A DNA stretch of 64,000 nt from NCBI GenBank assembly GCA_003315335.1, contig QNRL01000005.1, forward strand, positions 310,001-374,000, read 5' to 3'. The notes under the pieces are model-generated. The model made no database searches and had not been told where the DNA came from. It saw only the letters and a program-made list of their open reading frames with translations. The position numbers and the translations under genes were made by a program. The stretch comes from Pseudocitrobacter faecalis. Its GTDB lineage: Bacteria; Pseudomonadota; Gammaproteobacteria; Enterobacterales; Enterobacteriaceae. Shown here piece after piece: positions 45,639-58,228 of the stretch (the first letter of the stretch is position 1; the number at the start of each line of letters is the position of its first letter).

Positions 45639-46244
45639 CTAGCGCATAAATGCCGGCTGCTTATTCTCATACGCCGAAATAGCGTCTTCGTGTTGCAGCG
45701 TCAGGCCGATGCTGTCCAGACCATTCAGCATGCAGTGGCGGCGGAAGTCATCAATCTTAAAGCTGTAAGATTTGTCGCCCGCTTTCACCACCTGCGCTTC
45801 CAGATCCACCTCAAAGGTGATGCCCGGATTCGCCTGTACCAGCGCGAACAGTTCATCAACTTCCGCATCGCTAAGCGTCACTGGCAGCAGCTGGTTGTTA
45901 AAGCTGTTGCCGTAGAAGATATCAGCGAAGCTTGGGGCAATGACCACTTTAAAGCCATAATCGGTTAACGCCCACGGTGCATGCTCGCGCGAGGAGCCAC
46001 AGCCAAAGTTTTCCCGCGCCAGCAGGATAGACGCGCCTTTATAAACCGGGAAGTTCAGCACGAATTCCGGGTTTGGCTGCTCGCCTTTATCGTCCAGGAA
46101 GCGCCAGTCGTTGAACAGATGCGCGCCAAAGCCGGTGCGCGTCACTTTCTGCAAAAACTGCTTCGGAATGATGGCGTCAGTATCGACGTTCGCCGCGTCC
46201 AGCGGAACCACCAGCCCGGTATGTTGGGTAAATTTCTCTGCCAT
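45639..46244 (-). CDS. leuD: 3-isopropylmalate dehydratase small subunit
   Basis: 201 residues, E. coli length. With LeuC it isomerises 2- to 3-isopropylmalate. The conserved [15 protein letters not shown] stretch (~residues 73-87) is the substrate-recognition loop region. Ten bases after leuC; last gene of leuABCD. A REP pair follows. Confidence 0.97.
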   Translation of the reverse strand: MAEKFTQHTGLVVPLDAANVDTDAIIPKQFLQKVTRTGFGAHLFNDWRFLDDKGEQPNPEFVLNFPVYKGASILLARENFGCGSSREHAPWALTDYGFKVVIAPSFADIFYGNSFNNQLLPVTLSDAEVDELFALVQANPGITFEVDLEAQVVKAGDKSYSFKIDDFRRHCMLNGLDSIGLTLQHEDAISAYENKQPAFMR

Positions 46245-46254
46245 GATGGTTTCC

Positions 46255-47655
46255 TTATTTCAGACTGCGAATATCGGCGAAGTGGCCGCTAACGGCGGCT
46301 GCCGCTGCCATTGCCGGGCTGACCAAATGCGTGCGGCCACCACGGCCCTGACGGCCTTCAAAGTTACGGTTGCTGGTGGATGCGCAGCGTTCGCCCGGAT
46401 TCAGGCGGTCGTTGTTCATCGCCAGACACATGGAGCAGCCCGGTAAGCGCCACTCAAAGCCTGCTTCGATAAAGATCTTATCCAGACCTTCCGCTTCCGC
46501 CTGCGCTTTCACCGGGCCGGAGCCTGGCACCACCAGTGCCTGTACGCCGGGTGCGACTTTACGCCCTTTGGCAATTTCTGCCGCCGCACGCAAATCTTCA
46601 ATACGCGAGTTGGTACAGGAACCAATAAACACTTTATCGATCGCCACTTCCGTCAGCGGCACGCCAGATTTCAGGCCCATATAGGCCAGCGCTTTTTCCG
46701 CTGATGCGCGTTCAACCGGATCGGCAAACGACGCCGGATCAGGGATATTGTCATTTACCGAGATCACCTGACCAGGGTTGGTGCCCCAGGTGACCTGCGG
46801 AGCGATCTCTTCTGCCTGCAAGGTGACGGTGGCGTCAAATTTCGCACCTTCATCCGTATGCAGGGTTTTCCAGTACGCGACAGCATCGTAGAAATCTTTC
46901 TCTTTCGGCGCGTGCAGGCGACCTTTCACGTAGTTGAAGGTGGTCTCATCCGGGGCGACCAGACCCGCTTTAGCGCCCATTTCAATCGCCATATTACACA
47001 GGGTCATACGGCCTTCCATGCTCAGCGCACGGATGGCGTCACCACAGAATTCAACCACATATCCGGTACCACCGGCGCTGCCGGTTTTGCCGATAATCGC
47101 CAGCACGATATCTTTTGCCGTGATGCCCGGTGCGGCGGTGCCTTTCACTTCAATCTTCATGGTTTTGGCGCGGCCCTGTTTCAGGGTTTGCGTCGCCAGC
47201 ACGTGTTCCACTTCGGAGGTGCCAATACCAAACGCCAGCGCGCCAAACGCGCCGTGGGTGGCCGTGTGGGAGTCGCCACAGACGATGGTCATGCCCGGCA
47301 GGGTGATCCCCTGTTCCGGCCCCATCACGTGCACGATGCCCTGATAGGGATGATTCAGGTCGTACAGCTCAACGCCGAACGCTTTACAGTTTTTAATCAG
47401 CTCCTGCATCTGGATGCGGGCCATCTCGCCGGAGGCATTGATATCTTTGGTTTGCGTCGAAACGTTATGATCCATAGTGGCGAAGGTTTTACCCGGCTGA
47501 CGCACCGGGCGATTGTGCGCACGCAGGCCGTCAAACGCCTGCGGAGACGTCACTTCGTGCACCAGATGACGGTCGATGTACAGCAGCGGTGTTTCGCTGG
47601 GCGCTTCATAAACCACATGGGCATCGAACAATTTTTCATACAGCGTCTTTGCCAT
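46255..47655 (-). CDS. leuC: 3-isopropylmalate dehydratase large subunit
   Basis: 466 residues, E. coli length, aconitase superfamily. Cluster cysteines are in [12 protein letters not shown] and GCSMCLAMN, binding a 4Fe-4S cluster. [20 protein letters not shown] near the middle of the N-terminal half is the family signature. Two bases after leuB. Confidence 0.97.
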   Translation of the reverse strand: MAKTLYEKLFDAHVVYEAPSETPLLYIDRHLVHEVTSPQAFDGLRAHNRPVRQPGKTFATMDHNVSTQTKDINASGEMARIQMQELIKNCKAFGVELYDLNHPYQGIVHVMGPEQGITLPGMTIVCGDSHTATHGAFGALAFGIGTSEVEHVLATQTLKQGRAKTMKIEVKGTAAPGITAKDIVLAIIGKTGSAGGTGYVVEFCGDAIRALSMEGRMTLCNMAIEMGAKAGLVAPDETTFNYVKGRLHAPKEKDFYDAVAYWKTLHTDEGAKFDATVTLQAEEIAPQVTWGTNPGQVISVNDNIPDPASFADPVERASAEKALAYMGLKSGVPLTEVAIDKVFIGSCTNSRIEDLRAAAEIAKGRKVAPGVQALVVPGSGPVKAQAEAEGLDKIFIEAGFEWRLPGCSMCLAMNNDRLNPGERCASTSNRNFEGRQGRGGRTHLVSPAMAAAAAVSGHFADIRSLK

Positions 47656-47657
47656 GA

Positions 47658-50320
<2,663 letters not shown>

Positions 50321-50362
50321 GTTTGAGGTCCTTAGTTCACTTGGGGCGCCTTGCTACGAGCG

Positions 50363-50390
50363 AAAAAAAACCCGCGCAACGGCGCGGGTT
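50363..50390 (-). terminator. leu operon attenuator
   Basis: On the minus strand AACCCGCGC and GCGCGGGTT pair around CGTT, followed by eight U. It lies between leuL and leuA and stops transcription when leucyl-tRNA is plentiful. Confidence 0.93.
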
Positions 50391-50412
50391 CTGATGCTTA
50401 CTGGATGATGAC

Positions 50413-50508
50413 TTAACGCTTAACGTCGTCCAGCAGTCTACCGCGCACAAAAGAGGCGTTTAGTAGTAGTAGACCGTTGAAACGAGTAGTGCGGATCATT
50501 GTCGTCAT
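50413..50508 (-). CDS. leuL: leu operon leader peptide
   Basis: 31 codons, ATG 50508 to TAA. It contains four consecutive CTA leucine codons (residues 13-16, NGLLLLNAS), the ribosome-stalling signal for attenuation. The C-terminus (RLLDDVKR) differs from E. coli, whose leader is 28 residues. CTGGAG precedes the start. Confidence 0.93.
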   Translation of the reverse strand: MTTMIRTTRFNGLLLLNASFVRGRLLDDVKR

Positions 50509-50535
50509 GCTCCAGATGAATTCGATATGCTTTTA

Positions 50536-50564
50536 GTGGTACTGGATATGATGATTGATGTCAA
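50536..50564 (-). promoter_or_regulatory. leuLABCD promoter
   Basis: Minus-strand consensus -35 TTGACA (50559-50564) and -10 TACCAC (50536-50541) with a 17-base spacer. The flanking CATCTGGAG leader is like E. coli. Confidence 0.8.
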
Positions 50565-51098
50565 CACCCGGTGGTTAAAAGCCTCTGCCAATGACCTTTT
50601 TGGTTGGGGGTTAAATTAGCTTATTGTGCTGACGAATGTCACAAATTCCAGAGGATCCTTTTTTGGATGGGTAATCATTTTTATATTTTGTCGCAAATAA
50701 AAATATTTGCTGCTAATTGCTTACGATATTGTCACCGTCAGGGGGCTAACTTATCGCTCTGATTCAATGGCCTTTCTTGTTCTTAAACATTTTTATTGTG
50801 AATGTATCAGAAGAAAAATTGCTAAGAAAACGTTAATGATTTTCAATGCGAAATATAACAGTTTAATAAAACTTAAAGTATCGTTAATTATTCGTGCTGT
50901 TGTTTATTTGCCAAATCTATGGGTAAACTATTTGCAATTAGTTTCTTTGATGTGAATGCCATTATTGACCGGAGCAATCGGTGCCTCTCTGGCCTTTATG
51001 AATTCCTAATTTTATCAATTTCTCTTTTTTGGATCTTATATGCATGGTAAATCATATTGTCATAATATATTTCTGCGATTTTGCAAAGGGAGTTTAGC
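50565..51098. other. AT-rich leuL-leuO intergenic region
   Basis: About 530 bases with no convincing gene and long A/T runs, most clearly 50670-50930. In E. coli and Salmonella the matching region is an H-NS-silenced control zone for leuO and leuABCD. A possible 82-codon frame (50707-50955) has no ribosome site or known relative and is probably chance. Confidence 0.7.
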
Positions 51099-52070
51099 AT
51101 GACAGTGGAGTCAGAAAGTGTAGTAATGAAACCGGAACAGCATAGCGGTAATCTTCATGAAAGCAGCAAACCTCAACTTAGAATGGTTGACCTCAATTTG
51201 CTGACCGTGTTTGACGCCGTCATGCAGGAACAAAACATTACTCGTGCCGCGCATATGCTGGGAATGTCGCAGCCCGCAGTCAGTAACGCAGTGGCGCGTT
51301 TGAAGGTAATGTTTAATGATGAGCTATTTGTGCGCTATGGTCGTGGTATTCAACCGACCGCTCGTGCATTCCAGCTTTTCGGTTCTGTTCGCCAGGCCTT
51401 ACAACTGGTGCAAAACGAACTGCCAGGATCGGGTTTTGAACCTGTTAGCAGCGAACGCGTCTTTAATCTTTGCGTATGTAGCCCACTGGATAACTATTTA
51501 ACGTCGATTATTTTTAACCGCGTTGCAGAAATAGCGCCGAATATTCATTTAGTATTTAAGTCATCCTTAAATCAGAATACCGAACATCAGCTACGCTACC
51601 AGGAAATTGAATTCGTTCTGGGATATGAAGAGTTCCGTCGCCCGGAATTTGCCTGTGTACCGTTATTTAATGATGAGATGGTGCTGGTGGTCAGTAAAAA
51701 ACATCCGCGCATTAATGGGCCGTTGACTGAAAATCTGGTTTACCAGGAAGAGCATGCCGTGGTAGCGCTGGATCGCTACGCGTCCTTTAGCCAGCCGTGG
51801 TATGACACGCCGGATAAACAAAGCCGTATTGCCTATCAGGGGATGGCGTTGATCAGCGTATTAAATGTGGTGTCGCAAACACATCTTGTCGCCATTGCAC
51901 CGCGCTGGCTGGCAGAAGAGTTTTCCGAGAAACTGGCGCTGCAGGTTCTGCCGCTGCCAATGAAGGTAAATAGCCGTACGTGCTTCCTTTCCTGGCATGA
52001 GGCTGCTGGCAGAGACCGCGGTCATCAGTGGATGGAAGAGTTACTGATTAATGTTTGTCGTCATCAGTAA
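51099..52070 (+). CDS. leuO: LysR-type global regulator LeuO
   Basis: 323 residues from ATG 51099 (MTVESESVV), with GGGAG six bases upstream; E. coli LeuO is 314. The N-terminal tail before [18 protein letters not shown] is longer and divergent. The winged HTH ([23 protein letters not shown], about residues 53-75) is intact, then the effector-binding domain. LeuO is an H-NS antagonist affecting many loci, including CRISPR-Cas and porins in relatives. Followed by a terminator. Confidence 0.96.
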   Translation: MTVESESVVMKPEQHSGNLHESSKPQLRMVDLNLLTVFDAVMQEQNITRAAHMLGMSQPAVSNAVARLKVMFNDELFVRYGRGIQPTARAFQLFGSVRQALQLVQNELPGSGFEPVSSERVFNLCVCSPLDNYLTSIIFNRVAEIAPNIHLVFKSSLNQNTEHQLRYQEIEFVLGYEEFRRPEFACVPLFNDEMVLVVSKKHPRINGPLTENLVYQEEHAVVALDRYASFSQPWYDTPDKQSRIAYQGMALISVLNVVSQTHLVAIAPRWLAEEFSEKLALQVLPLPMKVNSRTCFLSWHEAAGRDRGHQWMEELLINVCRHQ

Positions 52071-52083
52071 TCATGAACAGTCA

Positions 52084-52111
52084 CCGGATGCGAAAGCATC
52101 CGGTTTGTTTT
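52084..52111 (+). terminator. leuO Rho-independent terminator
   Basis: CCGGATGC and GCATCCGG pair around GAAA, then TTTGTTTT. It is 14 bases after the leuO stop. Confidence 0.9.
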
Positions 52112-52128
52112 GTATTGGATATAAAATC

Positions 52129-52143
52129 AAGAATTTTATTCTG
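52129..52143. promoter_or_regulatory. Candidate Lrp site upstream of ilvIH
   Basis: AAGAATTTTATTCTG is a near-perfect palindrome close to the Lrp consensus (CAGAATTTTATTCTG type). ilvIH of E. coli is a classic Lrp-activated operon with several upstream sites. Confidence 0.6.
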
Positions 52144-52374
52144 TTGTTATTCGCGGCGATTTGTCTGCGAGCGTAAAAAAATGGAGGTTTTGCTACGAAA
52201 CGCGTATTCCTCCGAGTATCTGCCAAACGCTTTTCTTATCGTTGAATGATTCCACCGCCTTTATTGTTATTTGCTCTCTTTTCTGCTTTTTCTCCTTTAA
52301 GACTCCGTAGTTACGCCGATTGCCTGCCTGATGATGAGCGGTTATGTTGTTGGATTAGGGTAATGACATAAGTC

Positions 52375-52400
52375 TGCGCGGTCAGTTGGCTGACCGTGCG
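52375..52400 (+). other. Leader hairpin before ilvI
   Basis: TGCGCGGTCAG and CTGACCGTGCG pair around TTGG, 58 bases before the ilvI start. No T-run follows. The rest of the 390-base leuO-ilvI gap (52112-52458) is AT-rich and holds the Lrp candidate; no gene was seen. Confidence 0.55.
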
Positions 52401-52458
52401 GCATGATTGCGCGGAAATGAGTTCTGCCATCATCAAAATATCAGCCTGGAGGCAAACC

Positions 52459-54183
52459 ATGGAGATGTTGTCTGGCGCCGAGATGGTCGTCCGGTCGTTA
52501 ATCGATCAGGGCGTGAAGCAGGTCTTTGGCTATCCTGGGGGCGCGGTCCTCGATATCTACGATGCGCTACATACTGTTGGCGGAATCGATCATGTGCTGG
52601 TGCGCCATGAGCAGGCGGCGGTACATATGGCGGATGGTCTTGCGCGCGCGACCGGCGAAGTGGGTGTGGTGCTGGTGACATCCGGGCCAGGCGCAACCAA
52701 CGCGATTACCGGTATTGCCACCGCATATATGGACTCTATCCCGCTGGTGGTGCTTTCCGGTCAGGTGGCGACCTCGCTGATTGGCTATGACGCTTTTCAG
52801 GAGTGCGACATGGTGGGGATCTCCCGCCCGGTGGTGAAACACAGCTTCCTGGTGAAGCAGACGGAAGATATTCCGGGTGTGCTGAAAAAAGCCTTCTGGC
52901 TGGCGGCCAGTGGCCGCCCTGGCCCGGTCGTCGTGGATCTGCCAAAAGATATTCTCAACCCGGCGAATAAGCTGCCATATCACTATCCTGATTCGGTCAG
53001 CATGCGCTCCTATAACCCGACGACCACCGGGCATAAAGGGCAAATCAAGCGCGCGCTGCAAACGCTGGTCGCGGCCAAAAAACCGGTGGTTTACGTTGGC
53101 GGCGGGGCGGTCAACGCCGGGTGTCATGAACAGTTACGCACGCTTATTGAAAAACTGAATCTGCCGGTGGCGTCATCGCTGATGGGGCTCGGCGCATTTC
53201 CCGCCACGCATCAGCAGGCGCTGGGGATGCTGGGCATGCACGGCACGTACGAAGCCAACATGACGATGCACAATTCCGATGTCATCTTCGCCGTTGGCGT
53301 GCGCTTTGACGATCGCACCACCAACAATCTGGCGAAGTACTGCCCGGATGCCACCGTGCTGCACATTGATATCGATCCGACATCGATCTCGAAAACCGTC
53401 GCAGCGGATATTCCGATCGTTGGCGATGCGCGGCTGGTGCTGGAGCAGATGCTGGAACTGTTGGATCAAGAAGATGCGCAGCAGCCGCTGGATGAGATCC
53501 GCGACTGGTGGCAACAGATCGAACAGTGGCGCGCGCGTCACTGCCTGAGCTACGACAAAAACAGCGATCAAATCAAACCACAGGCGGTCATCGAAACGAT
53601 CTGGCGTTTGACAGAAGGTGAGGCTTACGTCACCTCTGACGTGGGGCAGCATCAGATGTTCGCCGCACTCTATTATCCCTTTGCCAAACCGCGCCGTTGG
53701 ATCAACTCCGGCGGTCTCGGCACGATGGGCTTTGGCCTGCCCGCCGCGCTGGGAGTGAAAATGGCGCTGCCGGACGAAACGGTCATCTGCGTGACCGGTG
53801 ATGGCAGTATTCAGATGAATATTCAGGAACTCTCCACCGCCTTGCAGTACAACCTGCCGGTGCTGGTGCTGAACCTGAATAACGGTTACCTCGGCATGGT
53901 GAAGCAGTGGCAGGACATGATCTATTCCGGCCGCCACTCACAATCCTATATGCAATCGTTGCCGGATTTCGTGCGTCTGGCGGAAGCCTATGGGCACGTG
54001 GGGATCCGCATTACGACGCCTGATGAGTTGGAAAGCAAACTCGCGCAGGCGCTGGAGCAGGTGCGCAGTAACCGTCTGGTGTTTGTCGATGTGGCGGTTG
54101 ATGGCAGTGAGCATGTCTATCCGATGCATATTCGCGGTGGCGGAATGGACGAGATGTGGTTGAGTAAAACGGAGAGAACCTGA
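52459..54183 (+). CDS. ilvI: Acetolactate synthase III large subunit
   Basis: 574 residues from ATG 52459 ([10 protein letters not shown]), E. coli length, with TGGAGG upstream; the longer frame to 52396 was rejected. A ThDP enzyme of branched-chain amino acid synthesis. Catalytic Glu51 is in [13 protein letters not shown], and the ThDP motif [15 protein letters not shown] ends at LNN. After LNN the residue is Gly (codon 53884-53886) where E. coli IlvI has Arg (NNRYLGM). Confidence 0.96.
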   Translation: MEMLSGAEMVVRSLIDQGVKQVFGYPGGAVLDIYDALHTVGGIDHVLVRHEQAAVHMADGLARATGEVGVVLVTSGPGATNAITGIATAYMDSIPLVVLSGQVATSLIGYDAFQECDMVGISRPVVKHSFLVKQTEDIPGVLKKAFWLAASGRPGPVVVDLPKDILNPANKLPYHYPDSVSMRSYNPTTTGHKGQIKRALQTLVAAKKPVVYVGGGAVNAGCHEQLRTLIEKLNLPVASSLMGLGAFPATHQQALGMLGMHGTYEANMTMHNSDVIFAVGVRFDDRTTNNLAKYCPDATVLHIDIDPTSISKTVAADIPIVGDARLVLEQMLELLDQEDAQQPLDEIRDWWQQIEQWRARHCLSYDKNSDQIKPQAVIETIWRLTEGEAYVTSDVGQHQMFAALYYPFAKPRRWINSGGLGTMGFGLPAALGVKMALPDETVICVTGDGSIQMNIQELSTALQYNLPVLVLNLNNGYLGMVKQWQDMIYSGRHSQSYMQSLPDFVRLAEAYGHVGIRITTPDELESKLAQALEQVRSNRLVFVDVAVDGSEHVYPMHIRGGGMDEMWLSKTERT

Positions 54184-54185
54184 TT

Positions 54186-54677
54186 ATGCGCCGGATATTA
54201 TCTGTATTACTGGAAAACGAATCGGGCGCGTTGTCGCGCGTGATTGGCCTTTTCTCCCAGCGTGGCTACAACATTGAGAGCCTGACCGTTGCGCCAACCG
54301 ATGATCCAACGCTTTCACGCATGACCATTCAAACGGTCGGCGATGACAAAGCCATTGAGCAGATTGAAAAGCAACTGCACAAGCTTGTGGATGTGTTACG
54401 GGTGAATGAAATCGGCCAGGGCGCGTACGTTGAGCGTGAAATTATGCTGGTTAAAGTGCAGGCCAGCGGATACGGGCGCGACGAAGTGAAACGCAACACG
54501 GAAATCTTCCGCGGGCAGATTATTGACGTCACGCCCTCTATTTATACCGTTCAACTGGCGGGCACCAGCGACAAGCTGGATGCCTTCCTCGCGTCGCTGC
54601 GCGATGTCGCCAGAATCGTTGAAGTGGCGCGTTCCGGTGTCGTGGGGCTGTCGCGCGGCGATAAGATCATGCGTTAG
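54186..54677 (+). CDS. ilvH: Acetolactate synthase III regulatory subunit
   Basis: 163 residues, E. coli length. The N-terminal ACT domain ([29 protein letters not shown] region, residues 4-32) binds valine for feedback inhibition. Three bases after ilvI. A terminator follows. Confidence 0.97.
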   Translation: MRRILSVLLENESGALSRVIGLFSQRGYNIESLTVAPTDDPTLSRMTIQTVGDDKAIEQIEKQLHKLVDVLRVNEIGQGAYVEREIMLVKVQASGYGRDEVKRNTEIFRGQIIDVTPSIYTVQLAGTSDKLDAFLASLRDVARIVEVARSGVVGLSRGDKIMR

Positions 54678-54701
54678 TGCAGAACTCATCCGTTTTACGT
54701 A

Positions 54702-54728
54702 GCCCAGCGTCGTGTTGGGCTTTTTTTT
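54702..54728 (+). terminator. ilvIH terminator
   Basis: GCCCAGC and GTTGGGC pair around GTCGT, followed by eight T. Confidence 0.92.
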
Positions 54729-54854
54729 GCGAAACGGGCAGTAACTGCGAACAAAAGCTATTGCCGCTGCCAGGATTCTGCGGTTAGATGTTATAAATTT
54801 TATTCCATAATTTAACAATGGTTATGGATTGTACAAGTTAAGCAAGGGGCAATT

Positions 54855-55859
54855 GTGAAACTGGATGAAATCGCCCGGCTTGCCGGTGTGTCACGAACCA
54901 CCGCCAGCTATGTGATTAACGGAAAGGCCAAGCAGTATCGCGTCAGTGATAAAACAGTCGAAAAAGTGATGGCAGTCGTGCGCGAGCATAACTACCATCC
55001 TAACGCCGTCGCTGCCGGATTACGTGCGGGACGCACGCGTTCCATCGGGCTGGTTATTCCCGACCTGGAAAACACCAGCTACACCCGCATTGCGAACTAT
55101 CTTGAACGCCAGGCGCGCCAGCGCGGGTATCAGTTGTTGATCGCCTGCTCTGAAGACCAGCCCGACAACGAGATGCGCTGCATTGAGCATCTGCTGCAAC
55201 GTCAGGTCGATGCCATTATCGTTTCCACTTCTCTGCCGCCGGAACATCCTTTCTATCAGCGTTGGGCGAATGACTCATTCCCCATCGTCGCACTGGATCG
55301 CGCGCTGGATCGCGAACATTTCACCAGCGTTGTCGGAGCCGATCAGGACGATGCTGAAATGCTGGCGGAAGAGCTGCGCAAATTCCCGGCAGAAACGGTT
55401 CTCTATTTAGGCGCATTACCGGAACTCTCTGTCAGCTTCCTGCGTGAGCAGGGCTTCCGTACCGCGTGGAAAGATGACCCTCGCGAAGTGCACTATCTTT
55501 ATGCCAATAGTTATGAACGCGAAGCCGCGGCGGTGCTGTTTGAAAAGTGGCTGGAAACCCATCCCATGCCGGATGCGCTGTTCACAACGTCATTTGCCTT
55601 GTTGCAGGGCGTGATGGATGTGACGCTGCGTCGCGAAGGGAAGCTGCCTTCGGAACTGGCGATTGCGACCTTTGGCGATAATGAACTGCTCGATTTCCTG
55701 CAATGCCCGGTGCTTGCTGTGGCACAGCGTCATCGCGATGTCGCCGAACGCGTGCTGGAGATTGTTCTGGCAAGCCTTGATGAACCGCGTAAACCGAAGC
55801 CAGGTCTGAGCCGTATCCGTCGTAACCTCTACCGTCGGGGTAGCCTGAGCCGTCGTTAA
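54855..55859 (+). CDS. cra: Catabolite repressor/activator Cra (FruR)
   Basis: 334 residues from GTG 54855, as in E. coli. LacI family: [23 protein letters not shown] at the N-terminus, hinge around residues 50-60, then a sugar-binding core sensing fructose-1-phosphate. It controls carbon flow genes, activating gluconeogenic and repressing glycolytic operons. Confidence 0.97.
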   Translation: MKLDEIARLAGVSRTTASYVINGKAKQYRVSDKTVEKVMAVVREHNYHPNAVAAGLRAGRTRSIGLVIPDLENTSYTRIANYLERQARQRGYQLLIACSEDQPDNEMRCIEHLLQRQVDAIIVSTSLPPEHPFYQRWANDSFPIVALDRALDREHFTSVVGADQDDAEMLAEELRKFPAETVLYLGALPELSVSFLREQGFRTAWKDDPREVHYLYANSYEREAAAVLFEKWLETHPMPDALFTTSFALLQGVMDVTLRREGKLPSELAIATFGDNELLDFLQCPVLAVAQRHRDVAERVLEIVLASLDEPRKPKPGLSRIRRNLYRRGSLSRR

Positions 55860-55864
55860 TCCTG

Positions 55865-55899
55865 CTGGCGATAGAGCCTTAATATGTCTTTATCGCCAG
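55865..55899 (+). terminator. Possible cra transcript-end hairpin
   Basis: CTGGCGATA and TATCGCCAG form a perfect nine-base stem with a long 17-base loop just after the stop. There is no T-run, so this is only a candidate. Confidence 0.4.
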
Positions 55900-56368
55900 A
55901 TCATTAGCTGCCTTATATTATTCAGAATAATCCTCATTTTTTTAAGGTTCTTATTTCATTTACCGCATTATCCGTTTGATACGCCGTCGATTAAGTAAAT
56001 AGAAAGTAAAATTAACTCGATTATGAATTATTTTGTTACATTCACATCTGTGAATGCTGAAATAACAGCCACTTCTTCAGACCGTGCTCCGCGCCGCGCC
56101 ACACAAGCCTTTTAAATACCGATAACGGACATAACAAGGACTGTTAACGGGCATCAGAATGTCCTAAAATGCCGTCCGCGTCGCAAACTGACACTTTATA
56201 TATTCTATTGACGATATTTAGTGACCTTAAAATGTTACGAATCTGTTGAGTTTTTTTCTTACACATATTCATGACGTTAATTTGCCTCGACAGTAGTACG
56301 GAATTTAATCGGGGCTATTAATGGCCGCAAACAGTGGGTTTTTAAGCTCCGTTGGCATAGATGCTGGC
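55900..56368. other. cra-mraZ intergenic region
   Basis: About 470 AT-rich bases without a supported gene. I saw no convincing promoter until the mra promoter near 56369. Confidence 0.6.
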
Positions 56369-56398
56369 TTGACAAGCTTTTCCTCTGCTCCGTAAACT
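56369..56398 (+). promoter_or_regulatory. Pmra promoter of the division/cell-wall cluster
   Basis: -35 TTGACA and -10 TAAACT with an 18-base spacer, nearly identical to the E. coli promoter that drives mraZ and the genes downstream. Confidence 0.88.
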
Positions 56399-56406
56399 CC
56401 TTCAGG

Positions 56407-56431
56407 TGGGAATTTGTGGGTTAAAGTGGCG
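56407..56431 (+). promoter_or_regulatory. MraZ operator repeats
   Basis: TGGGA (56407), TGGGT (56417) and TGGCG (56427) are three TGGGN-type direct repeats at exact 10-base steps, just after the -10. MraZ is known to bind such repeats and repress its own promoter. The third unit departs from TGGG. Confidence 0.8.
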
Positions 56432-56449
56432 AGAAGGGGTGAAGCTGGC

Positions 56450-56908
56450 ATGTTCCGGGGGGCAACGTTAGTTAATCTCGACAGCAAAGGGCGTTTAGCC
56501 GTCCCTACCCGGTATCGGGATACGCTGATTGAGAACGCTACCGGTCAAATGGTGTGCACCATTGACATCCATCACCCATGCCTGTTGCTTTACCCCCTGC
56601 CCGAATGGGAAATCATCGAGCAAAAACTCTCGCGTTTGTCGAGCATGAATCCCGCAGAGCGCCGCGTACAGCGGTTGTTGTTAGGGCATGCCAGCGAATG
56701 CCAAATGGATAACGCGGGGCGACTCTTGATCGCACCGGTTTTACGGCAACATGCCGGATTGACAAAAGAAGTGATGCTGGTCGGGCAGTTCAATAAGTTT
56801 GAACTGTGGGATGAAACGACCTGGTATCAACGGGTCAGGGAAGATATCGACGCTGAGCAAACCGCTTCAGACGCGCTTTCGGAACGGTTGCAGGATTTGT
56901 CCTTATAA
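56450..56908 (+). CDS. mraZ: Transcriptional repressor MraZ
   Basis: 152 residues from ATG 56450 ([19 protein letters not shown]), E. coli length; upstream GTG/ATG options overlap the operator. Two AbrB-like half-domains with DSKGR and DNAGR motifs. It forms a ring and represses its own operon. One base before rsmH. Confidence 0.96.
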   Translation: MFRGATLVNLDSKGRLAVPTRYRDTLIENATGQMVCTIDIHHPCLLLYPLPEWEIIEQKLSRLSSMNPAERRVQRLLLGHASECQMDNAGRLLIAPVLRQHAGLTKEVMLVGQFNKFELWDETTWYQRVREDIDAEQTASDALSERLQDLSL

Positions 56909-56909
56909 A

Positions 56910-57851
56910 ATGATGGAAACTTTTAAACATAAAACGGTACTGCTGGACGACGCCGTCAACGGCCTGAATATTCGCCCGGATGGTATCTACATTGATGGTA
57001 CTTTTGGTCGCGGTGGCCATTCGCGTCTTATCCTCTCGCAGCTTGGCGAGCAGGGGCGACTGCTGGCTATCGATCGCGACCCGCAGGCTATTGCCGTCGC
57101 AAACACCATTGATGATCCTCGCTTCTCCATCATTCATGGGCCTTTCTCCGCGTTGGCAGATTATGTTAGTGAGCGCGAACTTACAGGCAAGATCGACGGT
57201 ATTCTGCTCGATCTTGGTGTTTCATCACCGCAGCTTGACGATGCTGAGCGCGGCTTCTCTTTCATGCGCGACGGGCCGCTGGATATGCGCATGGATCCAA
57301 CGCGTGGCCAGTCTGCCGCCGAGTGGCTGCAAACAGCGGACGAAGCGGATATCGCCTGGGTGATTAAAACCTACGGCGAAGAACGTTTCGGCAAGCGTAT
57401 TGCTCGCGCCATCGTTGAACGTAACCGCATTGAACCCATGACCCGCACCAAAGAACTGGCGGAAGTGGTGGCGGCGGCGATGCCGGTGAAAGACAAATTC
57501 AAACATCCCGCGACCCGTACCTTCCAGGCGGTGCGCATCTGGGTAAACAGTGAACTGGAGGAGATAGAGCAGGCGCTAAAAGGCTCGCTCGACGTGCTGG
57601 CCCCGGGTGGGCGGCTGTCGATTATCAGTTTCCACTCGCTGGAAGACCGTATTGTGAAGCGCTTTATGCGCGAACAAAGCCGCGGTCCGCAGGTTCCGGC
57701 AGGGTTACCGATGACCGAAGAGCAACTCAGGAAACTGGGTGGCCGTCATTTGCGAGCATTAGGCAAGTTGATGCCGGGCGAAGAAGAAGTGGCTGAAAAT
57801 CCACGTGCCCGTAGTTCAGTGCTGCGTATCGCAGAAAGGACGAACGCATGA
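56910..57851 (+). CDS. rsmH: 16S rRNA (cytosine1402-N4) methyltransferase
   Basis: 313 residues from ATG 56910 ([16 protein letters not shown]), E. coli length; a second ATG follows immediately. SAM motif [12 protein letters not shown] near residue 30, catalytic motif region [20 protein letters not shown], and [12 protein letters not shown]. Overlaps ftsL by four bases. Confidence 0.97.
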   Translation: MMETFKHKTVLLDDAVNGLNIRPDGIYIDGTFGRGGHSRLILSQLGEQGRLLAIDRDPQAIAVANTIDDPRFSIIHGPFSALADYVSERELTGKIDGILLDLGVSSPQLDDAERGFSFMRDGPLDMRMDPTRGQSAAEWLQTADEADIAWVIKTYGEERFGKRIARAIVERNRIEPMTRTKELAEVVAAAMPVKDKFKHPATRTFQAVRIWVNSELEEIEQALKGSLDVLAPGGRLSIISFHSLEDRIVKRFMREQSRGPQVPAGLPMTEEQLRKLGGRHLRALGKLMPGEEEVAENPRARSSVLRIAERTNA

Positions 57852-58213
57852 TCAGCAGAGTGACAGAAGCCCTAAGCAAAGTTAAGGGAACGATTGGAAG
57901 TAACGAGCGCCATGCCTTGCCTGGCGTCATCGGAGACGATCTTTTGCGGTTTGGGAAGCTGCCACTCTGCCTGTTCATTTGCATCATTGTTACGGCTGTC
58001 ACCGTGGTGACGACGGCGCACCATACCCGTTTGTTAACCGCGCAGCGTGAGCAGCTGGTGCTGGAACGTGATGCGCTGGATATCGAATGGCGCAACCTGA
58101 TTTTAGAAGAGAACGCCCTCGGCGATCATAGCCGGGTTGAGCGTATCGCCACGGAAAAGTTGCAAATGCAACATGTTGATCCGTCAAAAGAAAACATAGT
58201 TGTACAGAAATAA
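57848..58213 (+). CDS. ftsL: Cell division protein FtsL
   Basis: 121 residues, E. coli length. A short cytoplasmic tail, one membrane segment at ~38-57, then a periplasmic coiled coil (~60-105, [20 protein letters not shown]) that pairs with FtsB in the FtsQLB complex. Confidence 0.97.
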   Translation: MISRVTEALSKVKGTIGSNERHALPGVIGDDLLRFGKLPLCLFICIIVTAVTVVTTAHHTRLLTAQREQLVLERDALDIEWRNLILEENALGDHSRVERIATEKLQMQHVDPSKENIVVQK

Positions 58214-58228
58214 GGATTATCGCAACGC

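Noticed and set aside
50707-50955. 82-codon frame in the leuL-leuO gap
   Set aside because: No ribosome site, no recognised relative, and lies in very AT-rich DNA where chance frames with Ile/Lys/Leu are common.
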